Notes: generated by a model from the sequence alone, not told the origin. A stretch of 18,828 bases of DNA from JBCCBV01 sp039033855 (GCA_039033855.1 JBCCBV010000033.1:1-18828), one strand, 5' to 3'; counted from the stretch's first letter, positions 1 to 6,521 are shown. Program-made: numbers and translations.

Positions 1-65
1 CGGCGTCGGGCCTCGGGCAAGCGGTCGAGCACGGCCAGCAGCAGCGTGAACAGTTCGCGTTCCAT
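1..65 (-). CDS. N-terminal fragment of an unidentified protein
   Basis: Only the first 21 codons are inside the window, running off the left edge. They read MERELFTLLLAVLDRLPEARR. The start is well supported: an ATG on the minus strand at 65 is preceded by AGGAGA about 8 nt upstream, one of the best Shine-Dalgarno sequences in the window. The short peptide is an amphipathic leucine-rich helix and does not identify a family. It is transcribed in the same direction as rpe but separated from it by about 440 bp of hairpin repeats, so it probably has its own promoter. Function unknown. Confidence 0.55.
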   Translation of the reverse strand, partial: MERELFTLLLAVLDRLPEARR

Positions 66-104
66 CGTGGGTCTCCTTGGCGGGTGACCTACGGTGGACG
101 CAAC

Positions 105-140
105 TGCGCCAAGGCGCAAGCCTTAGACGACGTGGCGCAA
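105..140. promoter_or_regulatory. Inverted and direct GGCGCA repeats upstream of the left-edge gene
   Basis: TGCGCC-AA-GGCGCA (105-118) is a 6-bp inverted repeat, and GGCGCAA recurs at 134-140, 21 bp from its first copy at 113-119. The cluster lies 40-75 bp upstream of the ATG at 65, where a promoter or operator would be expected. No convincing -35/-10 pair was found. A protein-binding site is an inference only. Confidence 0.3.
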
Positions 141-276
141 AAGACCCTGACGGTCGCGGCTCGTGATCACGCATTGGCCCTGCGGCCATCACGGGCGGGG
201 GGCGTGTGCCGCCAGAAAAAGCGGAACCCCCGGGGGTGAGCCCGGGGCGAACGCAGGATGCGCAGGAGGCGGAGCA

Positions 277-316
277 CCCCTCACCCCGACCCTCTCCCAG
301 GGGGAGAGGGGGTCGG
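277..316. repeat. C-family palindrome, copy 1 (short form)
   Basis: The unit has the form CCCCTCACCCC-gac followed by a palindrome around CCCTCTCCC and GGGGAGAGGG (288-314). It shares this core with the units at 1291-1330, 7471-7530 and 18544-18602. It sits between the two copies of the 115-bp direct repeat. Confidence 0.7.
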
Positions 317-320
317 AGCG

Positions 321-340
321 CAGCGGGCGATGGCCCGCTG
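321..340. repeat. Perfect 8-bp hairpin next to the C palindrome
   Basis: CAGCGGGC (321-328), loop GATG, GCCCGCTG (333-340). There is no T-tract on either side, so it is not a textbook intrinsic terminator. It continues the chain of hairpins that fills 146-456. Confidence 0.65.
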
Positions 341-507
341 CCTGACGGTCGCGGCTCGTGATCGCGCATTGGCCCTGCGGCCATCACGGGCGAGACGCCC
401 GTGCCGCCGGAATGAGGCGGAGATCCCCAGGGCGGAGCCCGGGGCTGACGCGGGATGGGCTTGACGTTGCGCGGCCGGACTTGACCGGGTTCAAAGAACC
501 CGGCTCG

Positions 508-1224
508 CTAGGCAAGTGCGGTGTTGTGGAACGCGTCGAGGGCGGCTTTGCGGTCGGGGGCGCCGAAGAGGGCCGAGGCGGAGACGAACACGTCGACGCC
601 GTGCTGCGCGGCTTGGGCGCAGGTGGACGGGGAGATGCCGCCGTCCATTTCGATGCGACAGTTTGGGCCGACGAGGTTGCGCAAGTCTCTGGTTTTCGGA
701 AGAACGTCGGGCATGAACGCCTGGCCGGACCGGCCGGGGTGGACGCTCATGACGAGCACCATGGCGAGCTTTTCGAGGCGGGGCTCTACGACCCGGCGGG
801 CGTCTTCGAACGTAGTGGGCGGGTTGACGACCAGGCCGGCGGACATGCCGTGGTCGTGAATGCGCTGGATCAGCTCGTCGCAATCCGTCGGCGCATGGTC
901 GGGGTCGAGTTCGGCGCAGACCTCGGTGTGGAAGGCGAAGTGGTTGGCGCCGGCCTTGGCGAAGGCGTCGACGTAGTCGGCGGGGTGCTCGACCATGAGG
1001 TGGCAGTCGAGGAAGGCGTCGGGTAGGTGCTTTCGGAGGGCGCGGACCATGTCGGCGCCCATGGTGAGGTTGGGGGCGAAGTGGCCGTCCATGACGTCGA
1101 CGTGGAGCAGGTCGGCTCCGAGGTCGAGGATGCCGCCGGCGTCTTGGGCCATGGCGCCGAAGTCGGCCGAGAGGATGGACGCCGAGACGAGCGGGCGGGC
1201 GGGTTGGTCGGCGAGGTTGAGCAT
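508..1224 (-). CDS. rpe: Ribulose-phosphate 3-epimerase
   Basis: This 238-residue cytoplasmic TIM-barrel enzyme should interconvert D-ribulose 5-phosphate and D-xylulose 5-phosphate in the pentose phosphate pathway. The family signature is clear along the whole length: SASILSADF (14-22), HVDVMDG with the metal/catalytic His41 and Asp43, DCHLMVEHP with His75, and EMDGGI with Asp194. The phosphate-binding loop is unusual: VHPGRSGQ (161-168) where most family members have VNPGFGGQ. Length is only slightly above the usual 220-230. The ATG at 1224 has no evident Shine-Dalgarno sequence; a 10-bp direct repeat (GGGGAGTTGC on the plus strand, 1234-1243 and 1251-1260) lies just upstream. A C palindrome separates it from the TPR gene, so it may be transcribed separately. 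Identification is firm. Confidence 0.95.
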   Translation of the reverse strand: MLNLADQPARPLVSASILSADFGAMAQDAGGILDLGADLLHVDVMDGHFAPNLTMGADMVRALRKHLPDAFLDCHLMVEHPADYVDAFAKAGANHFAFHTEVCAELDPDHAPTDCDELIQRIHDHGMSAGLVVNPPTTFEDARRVVEPRLEKLAMVLVMSVHPGRSGQAFMPDVLPKTRDLRNLVGPNCRIEMDGGISPSTCAQAAQHGVDVFVSASALFGAPDRKAALDAFHNTALA

Positions 1225-1290
1225 GGGGGTAGTGGGGAGTTGCGCGTTGCGGGGAGTTGCGGTGTCTTTGTTTGAGAGAAGCGTTTCGGA

Positions 1291-1330
1291 GCCCTCACCC
1301 CAACCCTCTCCCGGGGGGAGAGGGGGCCGG
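1291..1330. repeat. C-family palindrome, copy 2 (short form)
   Basis: CCCTCACCCCAA is followed by CCCTCTCCC (1304-1312) and GGGGGGAGAGGG (1313-1324), forming a strong hairpin with almost no loop. It lies between the end of the TPR gene and the start of rpe, both on the minus strand, so it could attenuate readthrough, though no U-tract follows. Confidence 0.7.
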
Positions 1331-1371
1331 AAGTCGGAGGCTGGGGGTTGGAACCGGGACGCGCAGGGGTA

Positions 1372-1695
1372 TTAGTCTTGGCTTTCCAAGATGGTTTGCT
1401 TGAGTTCCTGGAGTTCGCCCAGGGCTTTGGCGGCCTGGTCTTGGGTGGCGCGGGCGATGCCGGCGTCGAGGGTGGCCAGGGCGTGGTCGGTTTGGTCGAG
1501 GGCGTGGTGGGCCTTGGCCTGCTGGTAGTAGGCGTAGTGGTGGCCGGGCTGGGCGGCGATGGCCCGGCCGAGGAAGTCGACGGCGTGGTCGTGGTCTTGG
1601 GCTTTGGCGTGTTCGAGGCCGAGCATGTAGAGGAGCTCGGCGTCGTCGGGGTCGGCGTGGTGGAGCTTGAGCAAGGCGTCGAGGCGGGCGGTCAC
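1372..1695 (-). CDS. Small tetratricopeptide-repeat protein
   Basis: A 107-residue, probably cytoplasmic protein made almost entirely of two TPR-like helical hairpins: DDAELLYMLGLEHAKAQD (17-34) and GHHYAYYQQAKAHHALDQ (51-68) begin successive repeats, each followed by a second helix. TPR units mediate protein-protein contacts; no partner can be named. The open frame extends upstream to about 2166, but that part is the shadow of the neighbouring gene. I chose the GTG at 1695 because it overlaps the stop of the 83-residue gene in a GTGA junction (4-bp overlap), which is typical of translational coupling. The neighbour is a small membrane protein, so the TPR may dock onto it; that is inference. 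Confidence 0.75.
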   Translation of the reverse strand: MTARLDALLKLHHADPDDAELLYMLGLEHAKAQDHDHAVDFLGRAIAAQPGHHYAYYQQAKAHHALDQTDHALATLDAGIARATQDQAAKALGELQELKQTILESQD

Positions 1696-1943
1696 GCGTC
1701 GGTCTCGGCGGGTTGTGTGGATCGGAACGGCAGCCTTGCTTTGCGGATGACGGCCGCGGCGGCTCCGAGCGCGGTCAGGAGCCCGAGTCCCGCCAGGGCC
1801 GAGGCGAGGCGGTCGCCGGCGTGGGCGGCGTGGCGCAGGCCGAGCAGGCCGACGGCGAGGCCGGCCGGGGGCGTGGCCAACAGCAGGGCCCAGCGGGCGC
1901 GGCTGGCGGGGTCGTTTCGGTCGAGGAACCAGCGGATCGTCAT
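1692..1943 (-). CDS. Small membrane protein with two predicted helices
   Basis: An 83-residue protein beginning MTIRWFLDRNDPASRARW. Two hydrophobic Ala/Leu/Gly-rich segments, about 19-37 and 46-66, should span the inner membrane as a hairpin with both ends on the same side. The tail is polar. A longer start at 1991 exists, but its extra residues (KPPSRRYHP and similar) are not hydrophobic and resemble untranslated sequence, so the ATG at 1943 is preferred; no Shine-Dalgarno sequence is evident for either. It is coupled to the TPR gene by a 4-bp overlap. I do not recognise a family. The gene diverges from the PilZ gene across a 228-bp spacer. Confidence 0.65.
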   Translation of the reverse strand: MTIRWFLDRNDPASRARWALLLATPPAGLAVGLLGLRHAAHAGDRLASALAGLGLLTALGAAAAVIRKARLPFRSTQPAETDA

Positions 1944-2081
1944 GACCGGATGATATCGGCGGGACGGCGGTTTTCTGACTGTTGCGGCCAAAGACCGGGG
2001 GTTTATCGGGGCCGGAGGCGGCGAACGGGGCGGGGTGGGGTTTTCCCTGAATGAAACGTGGTTCGTGTGTCGGTTCGGGCT

Positions 2082-2108
2082 TAAGCGGTGGGCAACGGGC
2101 CCCGATAG
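2082..2108 (+). promoter_or_regulatory. Candidate sigma-28-like promoter for the PilZ/EAL-HDOD pair
   Basis: TAAGCGGT (2082-2089), 11-bp spacer, CCCGATAG (2101-2108). The sigma-28 (FliA/SigD) consensus is TAAAGTTT-N11-GCCGATAA, so the -10 element matches 6 of 8, the -35 matches 4 of 8 and the spacing is exact. It ends 63 bp before the ATG at 2172. A sigma-28 promoter would suit c-di-GMP/motility genes, but the match was made by eye and could be chance. The part AACGGGCCCCGATAG (2094-2108) recurs at 6385-6399. Confidence 0.35.
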
Positions 2109-2135
2109 ACCTCTTTACGGGGGTCTCTGGGGGCC
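2098..2135 (+). other. Two-tier inverted repeat upstream of the PilZ gene
   Basis: The outer stem is GGCCCC (2098-2103) with GGGGCC (2130-2135). The inner stem is AGACC (2107-2111) with GGTCT (2122-2126). They are separated by a small internal loop (GAT/CT) and the hairpin loop is 10 nt. It lies 36 bp before the start codon and overlaps the candidate -10 element, so it is either a 5'-leader structure or a DNA operator, not both with that promoter. It does not match a known riboswitch by eye. Confidence 0.4.
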
Positions 2136-2171
2136 ATCGCATCGATCCACCCCGATTTGGACGCAAGAGGC

Positions 2172-3317
2172 ATGCAACAGCGGAACCGGAGTTCGTCGCC
2201 TGACTCGCGGAGCGCGGAGCGTATCCGCCGGGCTTCGCTGGAGTTATTCGAAGAGCAGCAGGACTCCGCGGTGGTGCCGGTGGGCCAGGACAAGCGGGCC
2301 GAGGAGCGGTACTCGGCGTACAACCTGGGTCAGGTTCGGCTGGTGCACGGGCAGTGGTCGCCGGACTCTCCGGGGCTGGTGGTGCAGGTGCGCGACTTGA
2401 GCCGTCACGGGCTGGGGGTGTTGCATTTGAACTTTGTGCACGTGGGCGCCGAGATGTCGGTGGGCCTGCCGACGCGGAGCGGCGGCGTGGAGCCGGTGTC
2501 GGCCAAGGTGATGCGCTGCGTGTATCTGCGCAAGGGCCTGCATGAGGTGGGGCTGAAGTTCGACGAGCCGCTGGACCCGGCCAAGTTTTTGATCGAAGCC
2601 GAAAAGTCGAGCGCGACGCCGAAGCGTTTTACAGGCAAGGTGCTGTGGGTCAGCGCCAACCGGGAGTCGCGGACGGTGGCGCGGGTGCTGCTCGAGCGGG
2701 TGGGCGTGGAGATGCTGGCGGCCAACGACGCGGACGACGCGGCCGACCGGGTGCGTGATGTGCCGGTGTCGGGCGTGGTGTTCGACCCGGGTTCGGATCC
2801 GGCGAGTGCTTGCGAAGGGCTCAAAGCGCTGCGCGAGGCCGGGTTTGACGGCAAGGCCGCGGCGGTGCTCGACCTGCTGTTGCCCGAAGACGAAGAAGCG
2901 CTGACCGCGGGCGGGTTCGCCCAGGTGATCGAACGCCCGAGCAAAGAGGCAGAGGTCTGTGCGATGTTGGCGGACCTGCTTCCGGCCGGCGAAGGCGGGC
3001 TGGTATCGAGCTTGTGGTCGGATGAATCGCTTCGGCCGGCGGTCACGGAGTTTGTGACTTCGCTGGGCGACCGGGTGGAAGCGATGCGCGGGGTGGCCGA
3101 AGGCGCGGCCGGTCAAGAACTGGTGGCGCTGGCGGTGGACCTGATGCGTTCGGCGGGGAGCATGGGTCTGGACCCGATCGCCCAGGCGTCGAAGAAGCTG
3201 GCGCTGCTTGCGCGGGGGGCGGAGGCGGACGCGTCGGCGCTCGGGGCCGAGGTGGATGCGATCGCGAAGCTGGCGCAATCGGCGAGCGTCGCGTTGGACG
3301 GCGGGGGAGGCGCCTGA
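2172..3317 (+). CDS. PilZ-domain protein with degenerate receiver-like and Hpt-like domains
   Basis: A 381-residue, probably cytoplasmic protein. Residues 40-140 form a PilZ domain with both c-di-GMP motifs intact: R42-AEE-R46 (RxxxR) and D75-LSRHG (DxSxxG), so it should bind c-di-GMP. Residues about 155-270 look like a response-regulator receiver: LWVSANRESRTVARVLLE is strand 1/helix 1 without the acidic pair, D205 (VVFDPG) may sit at the phospho-site, and R255 replaces the usual Lys before Pro. Residues about 285-375 are helical with LVALAVDLMRSAGSMGL (317-333), which resembles the Hpt core but has Val322 where the phospho-His should be. Known family facts end at c-di-GMP binding; a phosphorylation-independent relay or scaffold is inference. 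ATG 2172 is preferred over the TTG at 2157. The stop overlaps the next start (TGATG). Confidence 0.8.
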   Translation: MQQRNRSSSPDSRSAERIRRASLELFEEQQDSAVVPVGQDKRAEERYSAYNLGQVRLVHGQWSPDSPGLVVQVRDLSRHGLGVLHLNFVHVGAEMSVGLPTRSGGVEPVSAKVMRCVYLRKGLHEVGLKFDEPLDPAKFLIEAEKSSATPKRFTGKVLWVSANRESRTVARVLLERVGVEMLAANDADDAADRVRDVPVSGVVFDPGSDPASACEGLKALREAGFDGKAAAVLDLLLPEDEEALTAGGFAQVIERPSKEAEVCAMLADLLPAGEGGLVSSLWSDESLRPAVTEFVTSLGDRVEAMRGVAEGAAGQELVALAVDLMRSAGSMGLDPIAQASKKLALLARGAEADASALGAEVDAIAKLAQSASVALDGGGGA

Positions 3318-4606
3318 TGGCGCCGAGCGCCCGAGCGAAACCCAAGGTCGGCGGGTCGGGCGCGAAAGCGGGGGCGGCGCCGGGGCAATGTGCGCACGTG
3401 GCGCGTCAGCCGGTGTTCGACCGGAGCCGTCGGGTGTGGGGGTATGAACTGTTGGATCGTTATCCGCGGCCGGCGACGGAGTTGACGCCCGGCGATGCGG
3501 GGACGGCGCGGGTGCTGACGGCGTCGAGCGACCTGTGCGGGCTTCAGCGGATGACGCGCGGCCTGCCGGCGCTGGTGAACTTCACCCGGGGGATGCTGAT
3601 CAACGAGTCGTACCGGCTGCTGCCGCCCGAGCACGTGGTGGTGGAGTTGCTCGAAGACGTGGTGATCGACGACGAGGTGCTGGTGGCCTGCAAGAAGGTG
3701 AAGGACGCGGGGTACCGGCTGGCGATCGACGACGTGGAGTCGCTCGAGCCTTACGCCAAGCTGCTTTCGATGGTGGACGTGGTGAAGATCGACTGGTTGT
3801 TGACGACGCCGGCCCAGCGGGACTTGTTATGCCGGACGGTGGCGAAGCTGCCGGGCGCGCTGTTGTTGGCGGAGAAGGTGGAGACGCCGGCGGAGGTGTT
3901 CGAGGCCGAGCGTCTTGGCTGCCGGTTGTTCCAGGGGTACTTCTTCCAGAAGCCGGAGCTGGTGTCGGGTGGCGAGCCGAGCCCGGCGGCGTTTGGCTGG
4001 GCACGGTTTATCCAAGAAGTGAACCGGCCGGAGATCGACTTTGGCAAGCTCGAAGCGGTGGTGCGTGGCGACGCGGTGTTGGCGGCGAAGCTGATCCGCA
4101 GGATTAATGCGGCGTCGAACGGATTGACGCAGAAGGTGCGTTCGATCAAGCAGGCGCTGGTGCTGCTGGGCGAAGAGGCGCTTCGGCGGTGGTGCGCGGT
4201 GGCGGCGCTCGGGGAGTTGTCGGCGGGCAAGCCGTCGGAGCTGTGCGGGTCGGCGCTGGCGCGGGCTTTCTACTGCGAGCACCTTGGGGTGGACGCGGGG
4301 ATGGGTGAAGCACGTCTGGAGCTGTTCAGCCTGGGGCTGATGTCGCTGCTGGACGCGGTGCTGGACCAGCCGCTGGACGAGGTGGTGCTGGAGCTGCGTC
4401 CGCCGGCGGCGGTGCGGGCGGCGCTGCTGGGCCGGGACGGGTCGTACCGCAAGGTGCTGGACTCGGCGGTGGCGTGCGAGCGCGGCTTGGACGCGGAAGG
4501 CCTGAAGGGTATGGCGGACGGCCTGGGCGTGACGCCCGAGCGGATGCTGGCGCGTTACGCCCAGGCGATCGCCTGGTCGGACGACGCGATGTCGTTCAGC
4601 GGGTGA
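3317..4606 (+). CDS. EAL-HDOD (YuxH-type) signalling protein
   Basis: 429 residues. After a basic, disordered N-terminus, residues 26-215 form an EAL-like domain starting ARQPVFDRSRRVWGYELL. Several c-di-GMP phosphodiesterase metal-site positions remain: Glu44, Asn88, Glu110, Asp138-Asp139, Lys157, Glu186 (AEKVET). However, EAL itself reads ELL, and the DDFGTG loop is DDVESL, as in the YuxH-type group, which is usually regarded as weakly active or inactive. Residues about 225-410 form an HDOD domain (FIQEVNRPEIDF, AAKLIRRINAASNGL, SIKQALVLLGEEALRRW). HDOD domains act in signal transduction and lack the HD phosphohydrolase residues. The start overlaps the upstream stop by 1 bp, so it is almost certainly co-translated with the PilZ protein. 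Joint action in c-di-GMP signalling is inference. Confidence 0.85.
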   Translation: MAPSARAKPKVGGSGAKAGAAPGQCAHVARQPVFDRSRRVWGYELLDRYPRPATELTPGDAGTARVLTASSDLCGLQRMTRGLPALVNFTRGMLINESYRLLPPEHVVVELLEDVVIDDEVLVACKKVKDAGYRLAIDDVESLEPYAKLLSMVDVVKIDWLLTTPAQRDLLCRTVAKLPGALLLAEKVETPAEVFEAERLGCRLFQGYFFQKPELVSGGEPSPAAFGWARFIQEVNRPEIDFGKLEAVVRGDAVLAAKLIRRINAASNGLTQKVRSIKQALVLLGEEALRRWCAVAALGELSAGKPSELCGSALARAFYCEHLGVDAGMGEARLELFSLGLMSLLDAVLDQPLDEVVLELRPPAAVRAALLGRDGSYRKVLDSAVACERGLDAEGLKGMADGLGVTPERMLARYAQAIAWSDDAMSFSG

Positions 4607-4660
4607 TCGTTGGTCTGGTGATCTTGGGTTTTAAAGAGTGAAATGACGGCTGAAGTCGCT

Positions 4661-4700
4661 ATGCCGGCGTGGCGATCTTGTACGCGCCGTATGCCGGCAT
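4661..4700. repeat. Paired ATGCCGGC motifs between convergent genes
   Basis: ATGCCGGCGT (4661-4670) and ATGCCGGCAT (4691-4700) are 30 bp apart; the second is a perfect 10-bp palindrome. They lie in the 104-bp gap between the convergent EAL-HDOD and lipase genes. No intrinsic terminator with a T-tract was found there, so the motifs may be part of an unrecognised transcript-end signal. Confidence 0.35.
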
Positions 4701-4710
4701 GCTTTGCCGC

Positions 4711-6246
4711 TCAGGCGTCGGGTTCGGGGGCGGGGGAGGCGGCGGGGGCGCCGAGTTGTCCTCTGCCGGGGCGCGGGGCTTCGAGCAGCAGGTAGAGGAC
4801 GTTGTCGGCGAAGCGGGCCTCGGAGGTCAGTCCGAGGTGGTCGGTGAACATGAACTGCACGCCGGTCCAGTCGATGGGGGTCGAAAGGTAGGGGGTCCAG
4901 GCACGGCCGACGCGTTCGTCGAGCAGCGCGGAGTTGCGGGACACGGTGCCGTCGCCGGGGGCGGTTTCGACGGTCTTGACGCGACGGGATTGAGAGACGG
5001 AGACGATTTCGGGCGTGGGTTCGGAGTCGCCGAGAAACAGGAAGAGGCTGACGCCGTCGGGCAGCTCGGCGGGGACGTCGAGGGCGGCGTGGAACCGCTG
5101 GGCCTGCTGGAGGCAGAGGCGCAGGTGCTCGAGTGCGATGTTCTGTCGTTCTTCGGAAGATGCGACGTCGGGCAGCAGGCGTTTGAGCACGCGGGCCTCG
5201 CCCGGGTCGGCCAGGCCCCATTGGCGCTCGGTCCAGAGGTCGGGGTCCAGCACGTCGATCGGCTCGTGGGTGTCGGCGTCGACCACGCGCTCGTGGCGGG
5301 CGCGGGGCAACAGCTGGTACACGGCGGGCATGGTGCCCAGCAGCGACGCGGGGTACTGGTCGCCGATGACGGGCAGGAACCGGGAGCCCTCGACGAGTTG
5401 TTTGAGCGAGAGGACCGACCCGCCCGACGGCGTGCCGACGAGGATGACTTTTTCGACGTGCTCGGCGCCGGCCCAGTTGAGGTCGGGCAGCGAGCCGTCT
5501 TCGGGCAGGGGTTGGTCGCCGTAGCGGAGCATGTACCGGGCGACGAGCCCGCCCATGGAGTGGGCGACGAGGTCGAACTTGACCGGTTCGGTGTGGCCGT
5601 AGCGTTTTTGGAGTTCGCTTTCGACGTAGGCCTTGCGGTCGAGGATGTAGTCGTGGAGTCGGGCGGCGTTTTGGGCGTTGTCGAGCCGCCAGTCGTAGGC
5701 GAACTGGAAGCAGGTGAAGTGGTCGTCGCCGTAGTCGGGTCCGAGGGAGCCGCCTTCGACGAGTTGTTGGTCGACGTATCCGCCGACGCCGAGGGTCATG
5801 AGGATGGGGGCGTAGGCCTGGACGTCGACGGGGAGCCCGAGGATGTCGACGCGGACCGAGTCGAGGGCGCCGGTGGCGCGGACGTTGTCGGTGCGCTCGG
5901 ACAGGGGTGCTCCGGGGGTCATGGGCAGGGCCAGGCCGCGGAGGTCGTCGGGGTTGTCGGGGTTGGCGTATTGGAGTCCGAAGGCGCCCCAGAGGAGCTT
6001 GCCTTGGCCGTGGTCGTCGGCGAGCTTGGAGCCGAGGATGCCGGGGATGACGATGACGGGGTTGCGGTCGGGGCCGTGGTGCTGGGCGGCCTGGGTGTAG
6101 ATGGCGGCGATGTCGGGGACGTGCGGCTGATTGCAGGCGGGGAGCGTGGCCAGGGCGCAAAGGACACAAAGCGCGATGCGGAACGCCGATCGCGCGCGCT
6201 GGGTGCGTATCGGGGCGTGCATCCGGGGGTCTAATGAAACGGGCAT
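4711..6246 (-). CDS. LCAT-family lipase/acyltransferase lipoprotein
   Basis: A 511-residue alpha/beta-hydrolase of the lecithin:cholesterol acyltransferase group, expected to hydrolyse or transfer acyl chains of lipids at the cell envelope. The basic N-terminus and hydrophobic stretch (23-36) end in a lipobox LPAC with Cys38, so it should be a lipid-anchored exported protein. VIVIPGILGSKL (64-75) is the oxyanion-side motif of the family, AHSMGG (228-233) carries nucleophile Ser230, PGDGTV places the acid at Asp432, and FTDHLG places the base at His470; this matches the Ser/Asp/His order of LCAT. The ATG at 6246 is chosen because GGAG lies 8 nt upstream; longer in-frame starts have proline-arginine-rich, non-coding-like sequence. 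The substrate cannot be deduced. Its tail is Pro/Ala-rich. It is convergent with the EAL-HDOD gene and divergent from the FtsQ-like gene. Confidence 0.88.
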   Translation of the reverse strand: MPVSLDPRMHAPIRTQRARSAFRIALCVLCALATLPACNQPHVPDIAAIYTQAAQHHGPDRNPVIVIPGILGSKLADDHGQGKLLWGAFGLQYANPDNPDDLRGLALPMTPGAPLSERTDNVRATGALDSVRVDILGLPVDVQAYAPILMTLGVGGYVDQQLVEGGSLGPDYGDDHFTCFQFAYDWRLDNAQNAARLHDYILDRKAYVESELQKRYGHTEPVKFDLVAHSMGGLVARYMLRYGDQPLPEDGSLPDLNWAGAEHVEKVILVGTPSGGSVLSLKQLVEGSRFLPVIGDQYPASLLGTMPAVYQLLPRARHERVVDADTHEPIDVLDPDLWTERQWGLADPGEARVLKRLLPDVASSEERQNIALEHLRLCLQQAQRFHAALDVPAELPDGVSLFLFLGDSEPTPEIVSVSQSRRVKTVETAPGDGTVSRNSALLDERVGRAWTPYLSTPIDWTGVQFMFTDHLGLTSEARFADNVLYLLLEAPRPGRGQLGAPAASPAPEPDA

Positions 6247-6384
6247 GGGGAAGGCTCCGAAGGGGCGCGCACGGTACCGCGCGGGGTCTTGCGCACGTTC
6301 AAACGGTTTGCGCGGGGTTATCGGCGGGCGTGGTTTGGCGATCGGGCTCGCAGGTAGACGATGACCCCCGGAAGCTGCCCCGCA

Positions 6385-6399
6385 AACGGGCCCCGATAG
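6385..6399 (+). promoter_or_regulatory. Second copy of the AACGGGCCCCGATAG motif
   Basis: AACGGGCCCCGATAG is identical to 2094-2108. It lies 122 bp before the ATG of the FtsQ-like gene and 138 bp from the divergent lipase start. AAGC occurs upstream of both copies, at slightly different spacing. Its -35 region fits the sigma-28 consensus poorly, so the shared piece might be an activator site or a clade-specific promoter element. Function is inference; the identity is seen directly. Confidence 0.35.
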
Positions 6400-6521
6400 T
6401 TCCCCCGGCATTGCGCCCGGATGCGCCTCCGGCCGGGGACGCAACGCCGGGCGTACCCGCAAATATTCCCCGGGGTCGCGTGTCGGAGTCGGGCGGGTGA
6501 GCGTTTGGACAGGAGTCAACG

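Larger units (their letters stand above)
146..456. repeat. Direct repeat of about 115 bp, built from hairpins (A and B palindromes)
   Basis: Copy 1 spans 146-260 and copy 2 spans 341-456. Their first 55 or so bases differ at about one position (gatcac versus gatcgc); the second halves diverge more. Each copy contains TGGCC-CTGC-GGCCA (175-188; 370-383), an A palindrome of the form CACGGGC-GAGAC-GCCCGTG (perfect at 385-403, decayed near 190-209), and a B palindrome CCCC..GGG..CCCGGGG (228-247; 425-444). Between the copies lie a C palindrome and a perfect 8-bp hairpin. No coding sequence with normal codon use is visible anywhere in 66-507; this repeat block is all that stretch holds apart from the GGCGCA sites. 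Confidence 0.75.

Noticed and set aside
146..456. CRISPR array
   Set aside because: There are only two long copies, they contain several different palindromes, spacing is not regular and no cas gene is present.
358..1026. Long plus-strand open frame opposite rpe
   Set aside because: It is antisense to a firmly identified gene, and its protein is a Gly/Val/Glu-rich translation typical of the reverse strand of GC-rich genes.
2098..2135. c-di-GMP riboswitch upstream of the PilZ gene
   Set aside because: Although the context is tempting, the two-tier hairpin lacks the GEMM-type conserved loops, and the left arm overlaps a possible promoter -10, so it may not be transcribed.
4669..6234. 521-residue plus-strand open frame opposite the lipase gene
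   Set aside because: Gly/Val/Glu-rich shadow of the minus-strand lipase, which has a lipobox and a full catalytic triad. No domain is visible in the shadow frame.
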